A stretch of 64,000 bases of DNA, from positions 1 through 64,000 of the forward strand of contig JAHEZD010000020.1 of NCBI GenBank assembly GCA_023251255.1. The letters are read 5' to 3'. The position numbers and the translations under genes are program-made. The stretch comes from Chitinophagaceae bacterium (lineage in GTDB: Bacteria > Bacteroidota > Bacteroidia > Chitinophagales > Chitinophagaceae). Shown piece after piece: positions 17,329 to 24,708 of the stretch (position 1 is its first letter; each line of letters begins with the position of its first letter). Below the pieces are notes generated by a model. It did no database searches. It was not told the origin of the DNA and saw nothing but the letters and a program-made list of their open reading frames with translations.

Positions 17329-17358
17329 CAAAAGTACATATCCATTTTGAATTGGCAA
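17329..17358 (-). promoter_or_regulatory. Bacteroidota-type promoter of marR-acyl-CoA dehydrogenase
   Basis: On the minus strand the -7 box TACTTTTG (17329-17336) exactly fits TAnnTTTG. A -33 TTG lies at 17356-17358 with a 19-bp spacer. The 5' leader would be about 15 nt. Confidence 0.7.
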
Positions 17359-17379
17359 ACAAAAAATTTCCTTTGGAGT

Positions 17380-18354
17380 TTATTGAATCGCTTTAATAAT
17401 AGCAGGCCGCTGGGAAATTTCATGGTAACATAAAACGCCATCAGCATAATAATGCGCCACCATGCTTTTACGGGTAAGCGAAGGATCTTGAATGGTGCTT
17501 CCGCCATGCAGCAAGTTGGCATGCCAGATTAAGATATCGCCTTTTTGGGGATGGAAGTAAACAGGTTGAAGGCCATGCTCGGCAATTAATTTCCCTATGC
17601 GTCTTTCGTAATTGTCATAATTGTGCCCGCCAATTATTAAGTTGTTATTACCTGTATTATAGTTTTCACTCAGAATATAGTTTAGCTTATGACTACCAGG
17701 ATAATAAAAGAGCTCCCCGCTATTTGAATGAATGTCTTCCAAAGCAATCCACACGGCTACCAAGTAGCCTAACGGCTCCGTAGTCATGTGTATGGAATCG
17801 CTGTGAGGTTTCTGCTCACTTCCATAGAAGAAATTGATTGTTTGAAACGGAATTACCTTTTTCTGAAAAATAAATTCAAAAATTGATAATAATTTTTTGT
17901 CCCGAAAAGCTTCATTAATGACATCGGAATTTTGCCAAGCATCCATGATTTTTTTTCCGGTAAAATTGAAATCAACCTTACTTTCGACTTTTAAACGTTC
18001 AATTTCAGCATCAATCAAATCAACCCTATCAACAAAAAAATGTGGAATGATTAAATAACCTCTTTGAGGCCATAACAGCAACTGTTCCTGGATTTCTTTA
18101 TCAAATTGATTGAATGATGGATGGTTTCTTATTGATTCGCCAGTTATGTTTTCTGTATCCATCCAAGGAATATCCGTAGACGATTTTTTGATATCAGCAT
18201 GTGAAATGCTCTGCCATATAGTTTTTTCAACGCCTAAGCTTTTATAAAGCTTTTTGTTTTTTTGAAGTCTATTACGATTGAAAAAATTATAAAGCCAATA
18301 AGTTATTCTTAGATTACGTAAGAAGCCTGTATATTTTTGGGCCCATCTTTTCAT
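17380..18354 (-). CDS. Phytanoyl-CoA dioxygenase (PhyH) family protein
   Basis: 324 aa. It is an Fe(II)/2-oxoglutarate dioxygenase-type fold: HSD in EQKPHSDSIHM supplies two iron ligands, and the distal His is in GDILIWHANLLHGG. The region LGYLVAVWIALEDIHSNSGEL..YPGSHKL is typical of PhyH. The reaction is oxidative hydroxylation; the substrate is not evident. The predicted promoter places the transcription start at or next to the ATG, so the mRNA may be leaderless. The stop lies 72 bp upstream of the MarR start codon on the same strand, but MarR has its own promoter. Confidence 0.8.
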   Translation of the reverse strand: MKRWAQKYTGFLRNLRITYWLYNFFNRNRLQKNKKLYKSLGVEKTIWQSISHADIKKSSTDIPWMDTENITGESIRNHPSFNQFDKEIQEQLLLWPQRGYLIIPHFFVDRVDLIDAEIERLKVESKVDFNFTGKKIMDAWQNSDVINEAFRDKKLLSIFEFIFQKKVIPFQTINFFYGSEQKPHSDSIHMTTEPLGYLVAVWIALEDIHSNSGELFYYPGSHKLNYILSENYNTGNNNLIIGGHNYDNYERRIGKLIAEHGLQPVYFHPQKGDILIWHANLLHGGSTIQDPSLTRKSMVAHYYADGVLCYHEISQRPAIIKAIQ

Positions 18355-18358
18355 CCCA

Positions 18359-18389
18359 CAAAACTAAAAGATAGCTATCAGCTATTCAA
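18359..18389 (-). promoter_or_regulatory. Promoter of the phyH-like gene, leaderless type
   Basis: -7 box TAGTTTTG (18359-18366, minus strand) and TTG at 18387-18389 with a 20-bp spacer. The box ends 4 bp before the ATG, so transcription should start about at the start codon. Confidence 0.6.
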
Positions 18390-18430
18390 AAACAAGTCTT
18401 CATATCAATGTAAATTGTTTCTTTGTAGCA

Positions 18431-19588
18431 ATGTGGATGAAAATTTTTTTATGGGAAGTGGCTGCAATGTTGGTGATATATGCATTTGTCATGTTGCTGT
18501 ATCGTAAATGGTTCGTGCAGTTAAAACCTTTCACCAATCCACAAAAAAACTATTCATCTACGACATCCTTTAGCATAATTATTCCAGCCAGGAATGAAGC
18601 ATCGAATATTGGCCACTGCCTGCAAGGCATACTTCAACAGAATTACCCTGCTACCTTATTTGAAGTGATTGTGATTGACGACCACTCTACAGATAGTACA
18701 AGTGATATTGTAGAAAATTTGCAAAAGGTTTACAAAAACTTAAAACTGATAAAACTAGTTGACGAACTAAATGGTCAAATCGTTAATTCCTACAAAAAGA
18801 AAGCTATAGAAAATGCCATTAGCCATGCCAAAGGAACTTGGATTATTACCACAGATGCGGATTGTATTATTAAAAAAGGGTGGTTAGAAATCTATGCCGC
18901 ATTTATTGAGCAGCATAATCCAGTTTTTGTTGCGGCCCCGGTTATCTTCAGTAATGATGGCAGCTTAGTGAGCACTTTTCAATATATAGATTTCATGAGC
19001 CTTCAGGGAATTACGGCAGCCGCTGTTAGTGCCGGATTTCACAACATGTGTAATGGAGCAAACCTTGCCTACAAAAAATCTGTTTTTTATGAAGTAAATG
19101 GTTTTTGGGGCATTGATAAAATAGCCAGTGGGGACGATATGCTTTTAATGAACAAAATTAAAAAAAGTTATCCCAATAGAATTGGTTTCTTGTACTCCCA
19201 AGCGGCAATTGTAACCACGCACCCAATGCCCGACTGGAAAAGTTTTTTCAATCAACGTATACGATGGGCTAGTAAAGCAGAACAGTTTAAAAGCAAGGAC
19301 AAAAAAGTTTTTGCTGTGCTGGTTCTGGTTTATTGCTTTAATGCAGCATTATTCATTATGCCGTTGCTGGCATTTTTCAATATTTATTTTCTTGGGTATT
19401 GGCTGCTCTTCTTAATCGCCAAAACCTCTGTGGAGCTTGCCTTCGCATTGCCAGTAGCGAAATTTTTTGGCCAAAGATTCATTTGGTGGTTTCCTTTATT
19501 GCAACCGTTGCACATTGGGTATATTGTAATATCCGGGTGGCTTGGGAAGTTTGGCACTTACCATTGGAAAGGACGGAATGTTAAATAA
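18431..19588 (+). CDS. Membrane glycosyltransferase family 2
   Basis: 385 aa. An N-terminal membrane helix is followed by the GT-A domain: SFSIIIPARNEASNI, VIVIDDHSTDSTSD, the DxD-like TTDADC, and the acceptor-site motif QRIRWASK. Three or more membrane helices at the C-terminus (VLVLVYCFNAALFIMPLLAFF, IYFLGYWLLFLIA) suit a processive or lipid-linked transferase. It probably adds sugars to a lipid or exopolysaccharide precursor at the inner membrane. It is divergent from the PhyH gene, and the small minus-strand ORF at 19629 is convergent. Confidence 0.85.
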   Translation: MWMKIFLWEVAAMLVIYAFVMLLYRKWFVQLKPFTNPQKNYSSTTSFSIIIPARNEASNIGHCLQGILQQNYPATLFEVIVIDDHSTDSTSDIVENLQKVYKNLKLIKLVDELNGQIVNSYKKKAIENAISHAKGTWIITTDADCIIKKGWLEIYAAFIEQHNPVFVAAPVIFSNDGSLVSTFQYIDFMSLQGITAAAVSAGFHNMCNGANLAYKKSVFYEVNGFWGIDKIASGDDMLLMNKIKKSYPNRIGFLYSQAAIVTTHPMPDWKSFFNQRIRWASKAEQFKSKDKKVFAVLVLVYCFNAALFIMPLLAFFNIYFLGYWLLFLIAKTSVELAFALPVAKFFGQRFIWWFPLLQPLHIGYIVISGWLGKFGTYHWKGRNVK

Positions 19589-19628
19589 AATGTTTGCTGC
19601 CAAAAGAATTGGTTCGGAAAAAGGTTAA

Positions 19629-19730
19629 TTATACATTTTGGAGTCCTTCTGTCTTTTCTGGCCACCAAGCATACACGATAAGGCAAATCATTGCAATTAG
19701 TAAAAAAGGAAAAAGAAGTATGTTTTTCAT
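19629..19730 (-). CDS. Possible 33-aa single-pass membrane peptide
   Basis: ATG at 19730 opens a 33-codon frame: MKNILLFPFLLIAMICLIVY followed by AWWPEKTEGLQNV and TAA. It has the shape of a small bitopic membrane protein: a short basic start, about 18 hydrophobic residues, then a Trp-Trp-Pro interface and a charged tail. It fills the otherwise empty 239-bp gap between the GT2 and permease genes. No family was recognised and no exact promoter box was found. Confidence 0.4.
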   Translation of the reverse strand: MKNILLFPFLLIAMICLIVYAWWPEKTEGLQNV

Positions 19731-19827
19731 GTCAGGAAATTTAGTTTGTGACAGTAAATAGGTGCAGCAGGTTTAATCTCGACTAAAATTATACCGTAAA
19801 ACAACACTTAATATTTAATTTCATCTT

Positions 19828-20910
19828 GTGCATATCGGTAAATCAAATACAGGTTTCGGCAAAAGGTTATACAAAAACAAAGGCGCTGTCATTGGTTTGA
19901 TACTTATTTTCGTTTCCTTGCTGCTTGCTGTGCTTGGTTATCTCATAGTCCCAGACAATTCTCCTTCTGCCAATAGAATGATTGCTGAAATAGGTAGCAA
20001 AAAGCCAGGATTCTCCACTACATTTTTACAACTGAAAAGGGAACAACAAAAACAGGATGCAACCTTTTTTGAAAAATTAATTAATGGCAAAGAGGATAGC
20101 TATACCCTAATCCCAATTACATCCCACCAAATAAAAGGTGATAGCATTGTTTTCCAAAAATTCGTTGATGACGGAATTACTGAAAGGGTGTCCCTAAAAA
20201 TTCTGGGTAAAGATTTCTACAAAATCACTTCGCAAAAATTTTATTTGGGTACAGATAAGTTCGGAAGGGATATCTTAAGCAGGCTAATTATTGGTGTAAG
20301 GATAAGCTTAAGTGTTGGACTGATTGCCGTTCTTATTTCATTGACTATTGGAATTTTGCTTGGCTTATTGGCGGGTTACTTTAAAGGCTGGGTTGATAAT
20401 TTGATTATGTGGTTCATCAATGTTATTTGGAGCATACCAACTTTGCTTTTGGTATTCGCCATTACATTGGTCTTGGGAAAAGGGTTTTGGCAGGTGTTTA
20501 TTGCTGTTGGTTTGACCATGTGGGTAAATGTGGCAAGGCTTGTTCGGGGGCAAGTTATGGCCGTTCGTGAACTGGAATATGTGGAAGCCACCAGAGCCCT
20601 TGGCTACTCCAATGGAAGAATTATTTTCAGGCATATATTACCAAATATACTCGGCCCCGTAATGGTAATTGCAGCTAGTAATTTTGCTAGTGCCATAGTA
20701 ATAGAAGCTGGCCTGAGTTTCCTAGGAGTAGGCGTTCAGCCCCCAAAACCCAGTTGGGGTCTTATGATCAAGGAAAACTATAATTTCATTATTACCCATA
20801 ACCCAACTCTCGCGCTGGTACCCGGCATTGCCATCATGCTATTGGTTCTGGCTTTTAACTTATTGGGTAATGGATTAAGGGATGTCTTGAATGTTAGGAG
20901 CAAAACTTAA
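19828..20910 (+). CDS. ABC transporter permease, OppC/DppC type
   Basis: 360 aa from GTG 19828. One membrane helix (GLILIFVSLLLAVLGYLIV) is followed by a periplasmic stretch of about 110 residues, then LGTDKFGRDILSRLI and five more helices. The ABC-coupling EAA loop (EYVEATRALGYSNGRIIFRHILPN) is present. This fits the second permease of a peptide or nickel importer. No OppB, ATPase or binding-protein gene is next to it, so partners must be encoded elsewhere. It converges on the Lrp gene with only 2 bp between the stop codons. Confidence 0.85.
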   Translation: MHIGKSNTGFGKRLYKNKGAVIGLILIFVSLLLAVLGYLIVPDNSPSANRMIAEIGSKKPGFSTTFLQLKREQQKQDATFFEKLINGKEDSYTLIPITSHQIKGDSIVFQKFVDDGITERVSLKILGKDFYKITSQKFYLGTDKFGRDILSRLIIGVRISLSVGLIAVLISLTIGILLGLLAGYFKGWVDNLIMWFINVIWSIPTLLLVFAITLVLGKGFWQVFIAVGLTMWVNVARLVRGQVMAVRELEYVEATRALGYSNGRIIFRHILPNILGPVMVIAASNFASAIVIEAGLSFLGVGVQPPKPSWGLMIKENYNFIITHNPTLALVPGIAIMLLVLAFNLLGNGLRDVLNVRSKT

Positions 20911-20912
20911 AA

Positions 20913-21386
20913 CTATTCGGTAGTTGAAACCACAATATTCCTACTGAAGCTTTCTTCCAATGAAATTAATGTTTCCGTTCTTTCTATTCCTTTTATGTTC
21001 TGGAGTTTATCATGAAGCACCACCCTCAACTGCTGAATATCCTTGCAAACAATTTCTGCAAACATACTATAGTTGCCTGTAGTATAATTAACACGAACAA
21101 TTTCAGGTATCTTTTTTAAATCTTTTGCTACTGCATCGTATAAAGAACTTTTCTCCAAATAAATTCCAATAAAAGCAATTACATCATAGCCTAAAGCCTT
21201 TACATCTATGGATAACCTCCTACCTTTGACAACTTTTAGTTCTTCGAGTTTTTTGATGCGCACATGGATGGTACCGCCACTTACAAAAAGTTTCTTGCCT
21301 AAATCGGCGTAAGAAATCTCTGCATTTTCCATCATCTCCTGAATAATCTGTAAATCCAGTTTATCTAGATTAAATTTTGTAGGCAT
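20913..21386 (-). CDS. Lrp/AsnC-family regulator
   Basis: 157 aa from ATG 21386. The N-terminal HTH (LDKLDLQIIQEMMENAEISYADLGKKLFVSGGTIHVRIKKLEE) is followed by the RAM ligand domain (AFIGIYLEKSSLYDAVAKDLKKIPEIVRVNYTTGNYSMFAEIVC). It should assemble into octamers and respond to an amino acid. It is separated from the tRNA-like RNA by AT-rich DNA. Its targets are unknown. Confidence 0.88.
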   Translation of the reverse strand: MPTKFNLDKLDLQIIQEMMENAEISYADLGKKLFVSGGTIHVRIKKLEELKVVKGRRLSIDVKALGYDVIAFIGIYLEKSSLYDAVAKDLKKIPEIVRVNYTTGNYSMFAEIVCKDIQQLRVVLHDKLQNIKGIERTETLISLEESFSRNIVVSTTE

Positions 21387-21536
21387 ATTCAATGTGTTTT
21401 TGAATTTATTTTAAATAATAGTGCAATTTATTGAAATAAATCTATAATTTAAAAATTATTGTTGGAATATTTGCAACAAACAAGCCAATTACTTTAATAT
21501 TGCAATATCAAATAAACAAAGAATAGTTCTTTATAC

Positions 21537-21708
21537 TGTGGGGTGATGAAATTTTTGGCAGACATGCCCTCTTGTCTCGGGGGTGAGGATAACAGGATAA
21601 ACTTAGCATAGAGCCGTTTGGATAGCAATATTTGAACGACCAGGGTCGACCACTGAACTTTGTGCTTCTGCTAACTGCCTCGTGGAGGTTCGACCCCTCC
21701 CCCTACAG
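21537..21708 (+). ncRNA. tRNA-like RNA with a giant (about 100 nt) variable arm
   Basis: A full tRNA frame can be drawn. The 7-bp acceptor pairs TGTGGGG (21537-21543) with CCCTACA (21701-21707), including one G-U. U8 is at 21544. The D stem is ATG/CAT (21546-48, 21563-65), with A14 and a GG pair in the loop. The anticodon stem is CCCTC/GGGGG (21567-71, 21579-83) with loop TTGTCTC. The T stem is GGAGG/CCTCC (21684-88, 21696-700) with the canonical loop TTCGACC. G73 is at 21708 and CCA is not encoded. Between anticodon and T arms lie 100 nt, closed by GAGG/CCTC and containing TTAGCA/TGCTAA. A terminator follows. The anticodon would be GUC with G73, both Asp-like. tRNA-Sec and tmRNA do not fit. 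Confidence 0.55.
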
Positions 21709-21714
21709 CTTTAG

Positions 21715-21740
21715 GCCCCTGATAAATCAGGGGCTTTTTT
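21715..21740 (+). terminator. Intrinsic terminator of the tRNA-like RNA
   Basis: Arms GCCCCTGAT (21715-21723) and ATCAGGGGC (21726-21734) followed by six T. It ends the RNA at 21537, which argues that the RNA is transcribed as an independent unit. Confidence 0.85.
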
Positions 21741-21800
21741 GTGCACATGTTGGATTTGCAGTCTTTGGTACGGGTTTTTGCCTAAATGATGATAAAATAA

Positions 21801-21910
21801 GTTTTGGGCTAGTAATATTTGAGCGTGGTCAATTGCCAAGGCTGGCTTTTGCTCACAGAATTAATCGGTTTTACGAATTGTACGAAATTCAGTGATTCGA
21901 TTCCTGTCTT
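21801..21910 (+). repeat. Possible decayed second copy of the tRNA-like RNA
   Basis: GTTTTGGGCTAGTAATATTT (21801 on) resembles the arm segment of the first RNA at 21616-21638, with 19 of 23 positions alike across the core. A T-loop-like TTCGATT lies further down at 21896, but the stems around it do not pair well and no acceptor stem was found. It may be a degenerate tandem duplicate. Confidence 0.25.
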
Positions 21911-21953
21911 AAAATTCATTGGTTTGATCAGAGCTGTCTTTTCATTATTGCAT

Positions 21954-22742
21954 TTAGCCTCTTTCAATCATTGCAGAAAGTTCCACTACTTTTCTTACTA
22001 TGCTGTCCAGCTCATTGCAAGATTCTTCCAAATACGGAAAGAGGTTGTCAGTGTCTGCATTTTTCTGTTTCTTCAGTAAATCGACCAGGCCCATAATATT
22101 GGCTAAAGGCTTGCGGAGTTCATGGGACTGAATCCAGGCAATTTCTTTTAATGTGCCCATCTGCTGCTTAATTTTATGCTCAGTCTTTATTTTCTGTGTT
22201 ACATCAATTCCAACAACCACTCTTGCTTTCTTGTTTTCGAATACAGTGGAATGTGAATAAACATGAATAAAATAGCTTTGGTCATTTTTTGATCGGTGTT
22301 CCCAAACACCAGAATCGGATTGTCTTGTATCGGCAGTATGATGAAAAAAAGCGGCATCGCTTGCAGATGCCTCTTTAGGCAGCAGGTCTGTTATCCTCAT
22401 TTTCCGAAACTCCTCCTGTGTATAGCCATATTTCTCAATTGCCATGTTATTAGCCATTAAGAAATAAAGTGAGTCCGTTGCATACACCCACATAATGTTC
22501 GGATTTTCGCTGAAAAGCTTCAGGTAATCTTGCTGTTTTTCCTGAATGACCTTGTTATAATGGCTCAGCAAAAGATACAAAAGAAATGAAGTGCACATAA
22601 CAAAGGCTGCTCCTTTCAGTGACTGGATTTTATTGATGACTGGTTGGGAAAAGGACTTCTCAAGGAGTGCATCGCTAGCATAAATCCAAATTAGCGCAAA
22701 TAGTAGATAGATGGAGGCTACTCTTAAGGGAAAGTTCTTCAT
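21954..22742 (-). CDS. Membrane PAS-HisKA protein lacking an ATPase domain
   Basis: 262 aa. Two membrane helices (IYLLFALIWIYASDALL; AAFVMCTSFLLYLLLSHY) are followed by a PAS domain (LFSENPNIMWVYATDSLYFLMANNMAIEKYGYTQEEF, then a PAC-like segment). The dimerisation/phosphotransfer helix carries the H-box AWIQSHELRKPLANIMGLVDLL. The protein then ends at VVELSAMIERG. No HATPase domain follows in any frame; the downstream DNA is the region of the tRNA-like RNA. It may be phosphorylated in trans, act as a phosphatase or heterodimerise. Such kinase-less forms exist in Bacteroidota, as I recall. Confidence 0.8.
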   Translation of the reverse strand: MKNFPLRVASIYLLFALIWIYASDALLEKSFSQPVINKIQSLKGAAFVMCTSFLLYLLLSHYNKVIQEKQQDYLKLFSENPNIMWVYATDSLYFLMANNMAIEKYGYTQEEFRKMRITDLLPKEASASDAAFFHHTADTRQSDSGVWEHRSKNDQSYFIHVYSHSTVFENKKARVVVGIDVTQKIKTEHKIKQQMGTLKEIAWIQSHELRKPLANIMGLVDLLKKQKNADTDNLFPYLEESCNELDSIVRKVVELSAMIERG

Positions 22743-22830
22743 TTATAGCTTGAGGTTAGGGCTTGACTATATACAACAATAACGGCGTTCCCATAAACTT
22801 ATTTCCCCAGCATAAAATATGCGTAGCGTA

Positions 22831-22838
22831 TATCTTTG
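22831..22838 (+). promoter_or_regulatory. -7 box upstream of trmB
   Basis: TATCTTTG exactly fits TAnnTTTG and ends 7 bp before the trmB ATG at 22846, so the mRNA may be nearly leaderless. No TTG is found at the expected -33 distance, so this is tentative. Confidence 0.45.
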
Positions 22839-22845
22839 CCAGCTT

Positions 22846-23550
22846 ATGGGACATAAGAAACTCATCCGTTTTGAAGAAATAAAAAAATTTGCCAATGTTT
22901 TGGAACATCCACAAAATATGAAGGGCAAATGGAATGATTTTTTCAAAAATGACAATAACATAACCCTTGAACTTGCTTGTGGTAAAGGCGAGTATGCAGT
23001 AGGCTTGGGCAGTATGTTTGCTGATAGGAACTTTATTGGTATTGACATTAAGGGTAACCGTATTTGGCGGGGGGCAAAAACGGCCATTGATAATGGATTA
23101 ATCAATGTGGCTTTTCTCCGTACAGAAATTGATGGTATTAACAACTATTTTGATAAGGATGAGGTAAGTGAAATATGGATTACATTCCCAGACCCTCAAC
23201 TCCGTTTGTCAAAAGCGAGGAAAAGATTGACACATCCCAAATTTTTGAGAATGTACCAACAGTTTCTAAAGCAGGATGGATTGGTCAATTTAAAAACAGA
23301 CAGTCCGGACCTATACAGGTTCACCAAAACTGTTATTCAGCTCTTCGATATTGAATGCCTAGTTGACTATGATGATGCTTATGCACAACTTGCCATTAGG
23401 GACGAACTTAGGATAAAGACCCATTACGAAAGCCTTGACATTGCCCAAAGCAGCCGTATACATTACCTGCAGTTCAAGTTGAACAAAGAACTGCCTGCTA
23501 TGTTGGATGAAAAGCTAAAACAAATCATCCATGAGCAGGCAAATGATTGA
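22846..23550 (+). CDS. trmB: tRNA (guanine-N7-)-methyltransferase
   Basis: 234 aa from ATG 22846, chosen because the upstream -7 box overlaps the longer frame. The SAM-binding motif is LELACGKGEYAVGLGSMF, followed by FIGIDIKGNRIWRGAKTA. The catalytic and tRNA-binding signature is WITFPDPQLRLSKARKRLTHPKFL, and LKTDSPDLYRFT lies in the C-terminal part. It makes m7G46 in the variable loop of tRNAs in the cytoplasm. It is the first of three overlapping genes (trmB, DUF5522, alkyltransferase-like). Confidence 0.93.
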   Translation: MGHKKLIRFEEIKKFANVLEHPQNMKGKWNDFFKNDNNITLELACGKGEYAVGLGSMFADRNFIGIDIKGNRIWRGAKTAIDNGLINVAFLRTEIDGINNYFDKDEVSEIWITFPDPQLRLSKARKRLTHPKFLRMYQQFLKQDGLVNLKTDSPDLYRFTKTVIQLFDIECLVDYDDAYAQLAIRDELRIKTHYESLDIAQSSRIHYLQFKLNKELPAMLDEKLKQIIHEQAND

Positions 23551-23743
23551 AAATATTGACTTTTATTATGAGGGTGGCTATATGGTGCTTACCGAAAAGT
23601 ACCATATAGAAAAGGGCTTCTGTTGTGGTAATGGTTGTAGGCACTGCCCTTACAATTTTGAGAATGTCCCTGAACCCAAACGAAGTGAACTGCTGCTGAA
23701 AAAAGAAGCTATAAATAATATAACTTCATGGGACAAAAAATAG
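23543..23743 (+). CDS. DUF5522 small Cys-rich protein
   Basis: 66 aa from ATG 23543, which overlaps the trmB stop as ATGATTGA; an ATG at 23531 is also possible. The core FCCGNGCRHCPYNFENVP has four clustered cysteines and may bind a metal or Fe-S cluster. DUF5522 is my family call from that motif. Overlaps on both sides (trmB and the next gene) imply coupled translation, suggesting a tRNA or nucleic-acid role, but no function is established. Confidence 0.75.
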   Translation: MIENIDFYYEGGYMVLTEKYHIEKGFCCGNGCRHCPYNFENVPEPKRSELLLKKEAINNITSWDKK

Positions 23744-24135
23744 CCATGCCACCAGTCAAGAAAAAAATTACCGAAAAAAAGATACTTCCAACCATTAAAA
23801 AAGAACATTCCTTCTTTCAGGATGTGTACGATGTGGTAAGGCAGATACCCAAAGGCCGTATTACCAGTTATGGAGCAATTGCCAATTATTTGGGAACCAA
23901 GCTTTCAGCAAGAATGGTGGGCTGGGCCATGAACGGCTCCTTTCACGTAAAGCCAAAAGTGCCTGCGCATAGGGTGGTAAACAGGAACGGTATGCTAACA
24001 GGTAAGGCGCATTTCAATCCACCAGAAAAAATGCAGGCATTGTTGGAAAAAGAAAAAATAAAAGTGGAAAAGGATACTATAGTTGATTTTGAAAAACATT
24101 TCTGGGACCCCGCAATTGAATTAGAGCTAGGATAA
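23728..24135 (+). CDS. Alkyltransferase-like (ATL) MGMT-family protein
   Basis: 135 aa. MGMT DNA-binding domain: FFQDVYDVVRQIPKGRITSYGAIANYLGTKLSARMVGWAMNG, then VPAHRVVNRNGMLTGKAHF. The active-site PCHR of O6-alkylguanine transferases is PAHR here, with Ala at residue 80 in place of the acceptor Cys. It cannot accept alkyl groups. By analogy with ATL proteins (usually PWHR) it should bind O6-alkylguanine and flag it for nucleotide excision repair. It overlaps the DUF5522 gene by 16 bp. Confidence 0.88.
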   Translation: MGQKIAMPPVKKKITEKKILPTIKKEHSFFQDVYDVVRQIPKGRITSYGAIANYLGTKLSARMVGWAMNGSFHVKPKVPAHRVVNRNGMLTGKAHFNPPEKMQALLEKEKIKVEKDTIVDFEKHFWDPAIELELG

Positions 24136-24234
24136 AGCCCCTATGCCAATCCTATCAAAATAAGATTGTTGGTGGGCGAGCTAAAAGCGTTGTTTATTGT
24201 ATCTTGGGTGATGTAGAACGTGCGAATTTCCTTG

Positions 24235-24696
24235 TTATTCGAATAAATCCTCCCTACCAACCTGCATATCGTACATCATCATGCTAACAGTTGGTTTTTG
24301 TCCTGCAAAAACAAGTATCAATACAATGCTCAGTAACAGGAAGGAAATGTTATGGGTAAGTATAAAGCCTACAATGCAAAAAATGGATGGGGCTTCGAGC
24401 AGTGCAAATTTTACGATGGAAGCAGCACGATAAGCAGCCATTTTTTCCACAATTCCATTTGCCGTAAGCTGTAGTTCATTAATACTTTTTTTGAAAACAA
24501 CAAATGCCGCTGCCCCTCCTCCCAATGCTAATACAACTGCTACCGATTGCAATATTCTTGATAGTTTTTCATCTGCTGTAGGTTGGAATTGAGTGGATAT
24601 AAAATAGCCAATGACCGCCAATAGTATTTGCCCCATAAGCATAATCGTGTGCAGGAATATCAGTGCTTTTATGGCCGGTTTAAATTGGTTACCCAT
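24235..24696 (-). CDS. Four-helix membrane protein, unknown
   Basis: 153 aa with four predicted helices (ALIFLHTIMLMGQILLAVIGYFI; SVAVVLALGGGAAAFVVF; FALLEAPSIFCIVGFIL; FLLLSIVLILVFAG). The tail is QKPTVSMMMYDMQVGREDLFE. No enzymatic motif is visible and I cannot name the family. It starts 12 bp after the GH53 stop, so it is probably co-transcribed with it. Confidence 0.65.
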   Translation of the reverse strand: MGNQFKPAIKALIFLHTIMLMGQILLAVIGYFISTQFQPTADEKLSRILQSVAVVLALGGGAAAFVVFKKSINELQLTANGIVEKMAAYRAASIVKFALLEAPSIFCIVGFILTHNISFLLLSIVLILVFAGQKPTVSMMMYDMQVGREDLFE

Positions 24697-24708
24697 ATTT
24701 CCAGTAAT

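Noticed and set aside
21537-21708. tRNA-Sec or tmRNA as identity of the tRNA-like RNA
   Set aside because: The anticodon loop lacks TCA and the acceptor stem is 7 bp, so tRNA-Sec does not fit. The usual tmRNA 5' sequence and a tag-peptide frame are absent.
22767-23144. Long antisense frame over trmB
   Set aside because: It is the shadow of a clear, well-conserved trmB coding frame.
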